Positions 12,925-13,489 of a stretch of DNA of 13,489 nucleotides are shown here, piece after piece. The first letter of the stretch is position 1. Every line of letters starts with the position of its first letter. The notes under the pieces were generated by a model. It was not told the DNA's origin and ran no database searches. It saw only the letters and a list, made by a program, of their open reading frames with translations. Source of the DNA: Hondaea fermentalgiana (taxonomy: Eukaryota > Sar > Bigyra > Thraustochytrida > Thraustochytriidae). The translations under genes and the position numbers were made by a program. Where the stretch lies: assembly GCA_014084085.1 (NCBI GenBank), contig NPFB01000049.1, positions 277,652 through 291,140 of the forward strand, given 5' to 3'.

Positions 12925-13489
12925 CGTCTGCGGCTACTCGCTCGCTCGCTCGCTCGCTCGCTGCTCCCTGGCGACGAGAGGAGAAGGGGGCTGAGGGCGG
13001 TCCGCGCTGCAGCTGCCAGCTGTCCTCCGCGAAGGGTGATTGATCGCAGCGCAGCTGGATTTATCGACGGCGAAGGAAGAGCGACGCGCGTGCAGTGATC
13101 CTCCACAATGGAAAGTTGATCGATGGAGGGAGGGAATGGACTCTCGCTCTCGCTCCGCGCGCGCGAGCGAGGGAAGCGCAGGTGACTATTTTTTGGAGGG
13201 AGGGGGGGGATGGAGGGGGGGCGGGGCCACGAGGCACGTACGGCTCGGCAACTCCGGCCTCGCGAGCTCGTTCCGGGTCTGCTCCTTCCTTCGGGCGCGC
13301 GCCGTGGTCGCTCTCCTTTTGAGGTACCGCTTTCTGATGTGGATTAGGTCGCAGAGCCGCGTCTGGCGCTGGAACCGAAGAGGTCCTCGTGCACAGCCAG
13401 CTGGCACCGGCCGGAGCCGCAGGTTCTCCCCCCGCGCTGGCCACGGAGGCTGGCTGGACGGCCGGCACGCGCGGATGAGGCGAGGGGGG
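12925..13489. promoter_or_regulatory. Upstream region of the NMA111-type gene, no other gene seen
   Basis: This 565 bp holds the leader and probably the promoter of the protease gene. It has a CTCG repeat next to the start codon, purine-rich G runs around 13196-13222, and a GC-rich right end closing in six G. Open frames here are Arg/Ala/Pro-rich on both strands without domains. A frame from an ATG at 13337 stays open to the window edge for about 51 codons but has no recognisable content. Confidence 0.5.
12937..12960 (-). repeat. CTCG (CGAG on coding strand) repeat in NMA111 leader
   Basis: Six perfect 4-bp units lying 13-36 nt upstream of the start codon at 12924. Confidence 0.9.

Noticed and set aside
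12064..13098. A 344-codon plus-strand open frame opposite the NMA111-type gene
   Set aside because: It is antisense to a well-supported protease gene, is rich in Arg, Gly, Val and Ala, and shows no domain; GC-ending codons on one strand leave long open frames on the other.
13337..13489. Open plus-strand frame of about 51 codons reaching the right edge
   Set aside because: It is Arg/Gly-rich, has a poor start context and no similarity I can see, so it is not supportable as a partial gene.

Overview
The window looks like nuclear DNA from a compact, GC-rich protist genome. Five protein-coding genes fill most of 13.5 kb. Two of them carry one short GT-AG intron each, intergenic spacers are about 130 to 570 bp, and start codons mostly have an A at -3. 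The gene set (mitochondrial complex II anchor, GID8, NMA111-type protease, BMT5-like/FDX-ACB protein) is eukaryotic. A huge secreted protein built from FN3, ALK-type glycine-rich, kelch and P domains, with an inserted module I associate with oomycete, diatom and brown-algal proteins, suggests a stramenopile, perhaps a thraustochytrid. That placement is inference. No bacterial operon, CRISPR array, transposon, rRNA or tRNA was seen. Both ends of the window are G homopolymers, so it may be a whole contig.

Layout, left to right. 1-537: GC-rich upstream region with simple repeats. 538-1322 (+): SDH4/SDHD, the small membrane anchor of succinate dehydrogenase, with an intron at 671-972. 1323-1699: convergent 3' region with a CTTG microsatellite. 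1700-3046 (-): a BMT5-like (DUF2431) Rossmann domain joined to a probable FDX-ACB tRNA-binding domain, as in FDXACB1. 3047-3563: divergent promoter region. 3564-8627 (+): a secreted multidomain protein of about 1,690 residues. 8628-8760: convergent 3' spacer. 8761-9689 (-): GID8, the LisH-CTLH-CRA subunit of the GID/CTLH ubiquitin ligase, with an intron at 9362-9588 and a 34-codon first exon. 9690-9927: spacer with a pure polypyrimidine tract (on the coding strand) and a CCGAG repeat. 9928-12924 (-): a 998-residue NMA111-type tandem HtrA protease with four PDZ-like domains. 12925-13489: upstream region with a CTCG repeat and G-rich runs.

The genes do not form an obvious pathway; they look like neighbouring housekeeping genes plus one lineage-specific surface or secreted protein. 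That protein is the most novel item: a P domain is inserted in a loop of its kelch propeller, and two copies of a ~100-residue module are inserted inside FN3 domains. A second pattern is that all three minus-strand genes have a CGAG-type microsatellite in the 5' leader, 13 to 56 nt before the chosen start codon.
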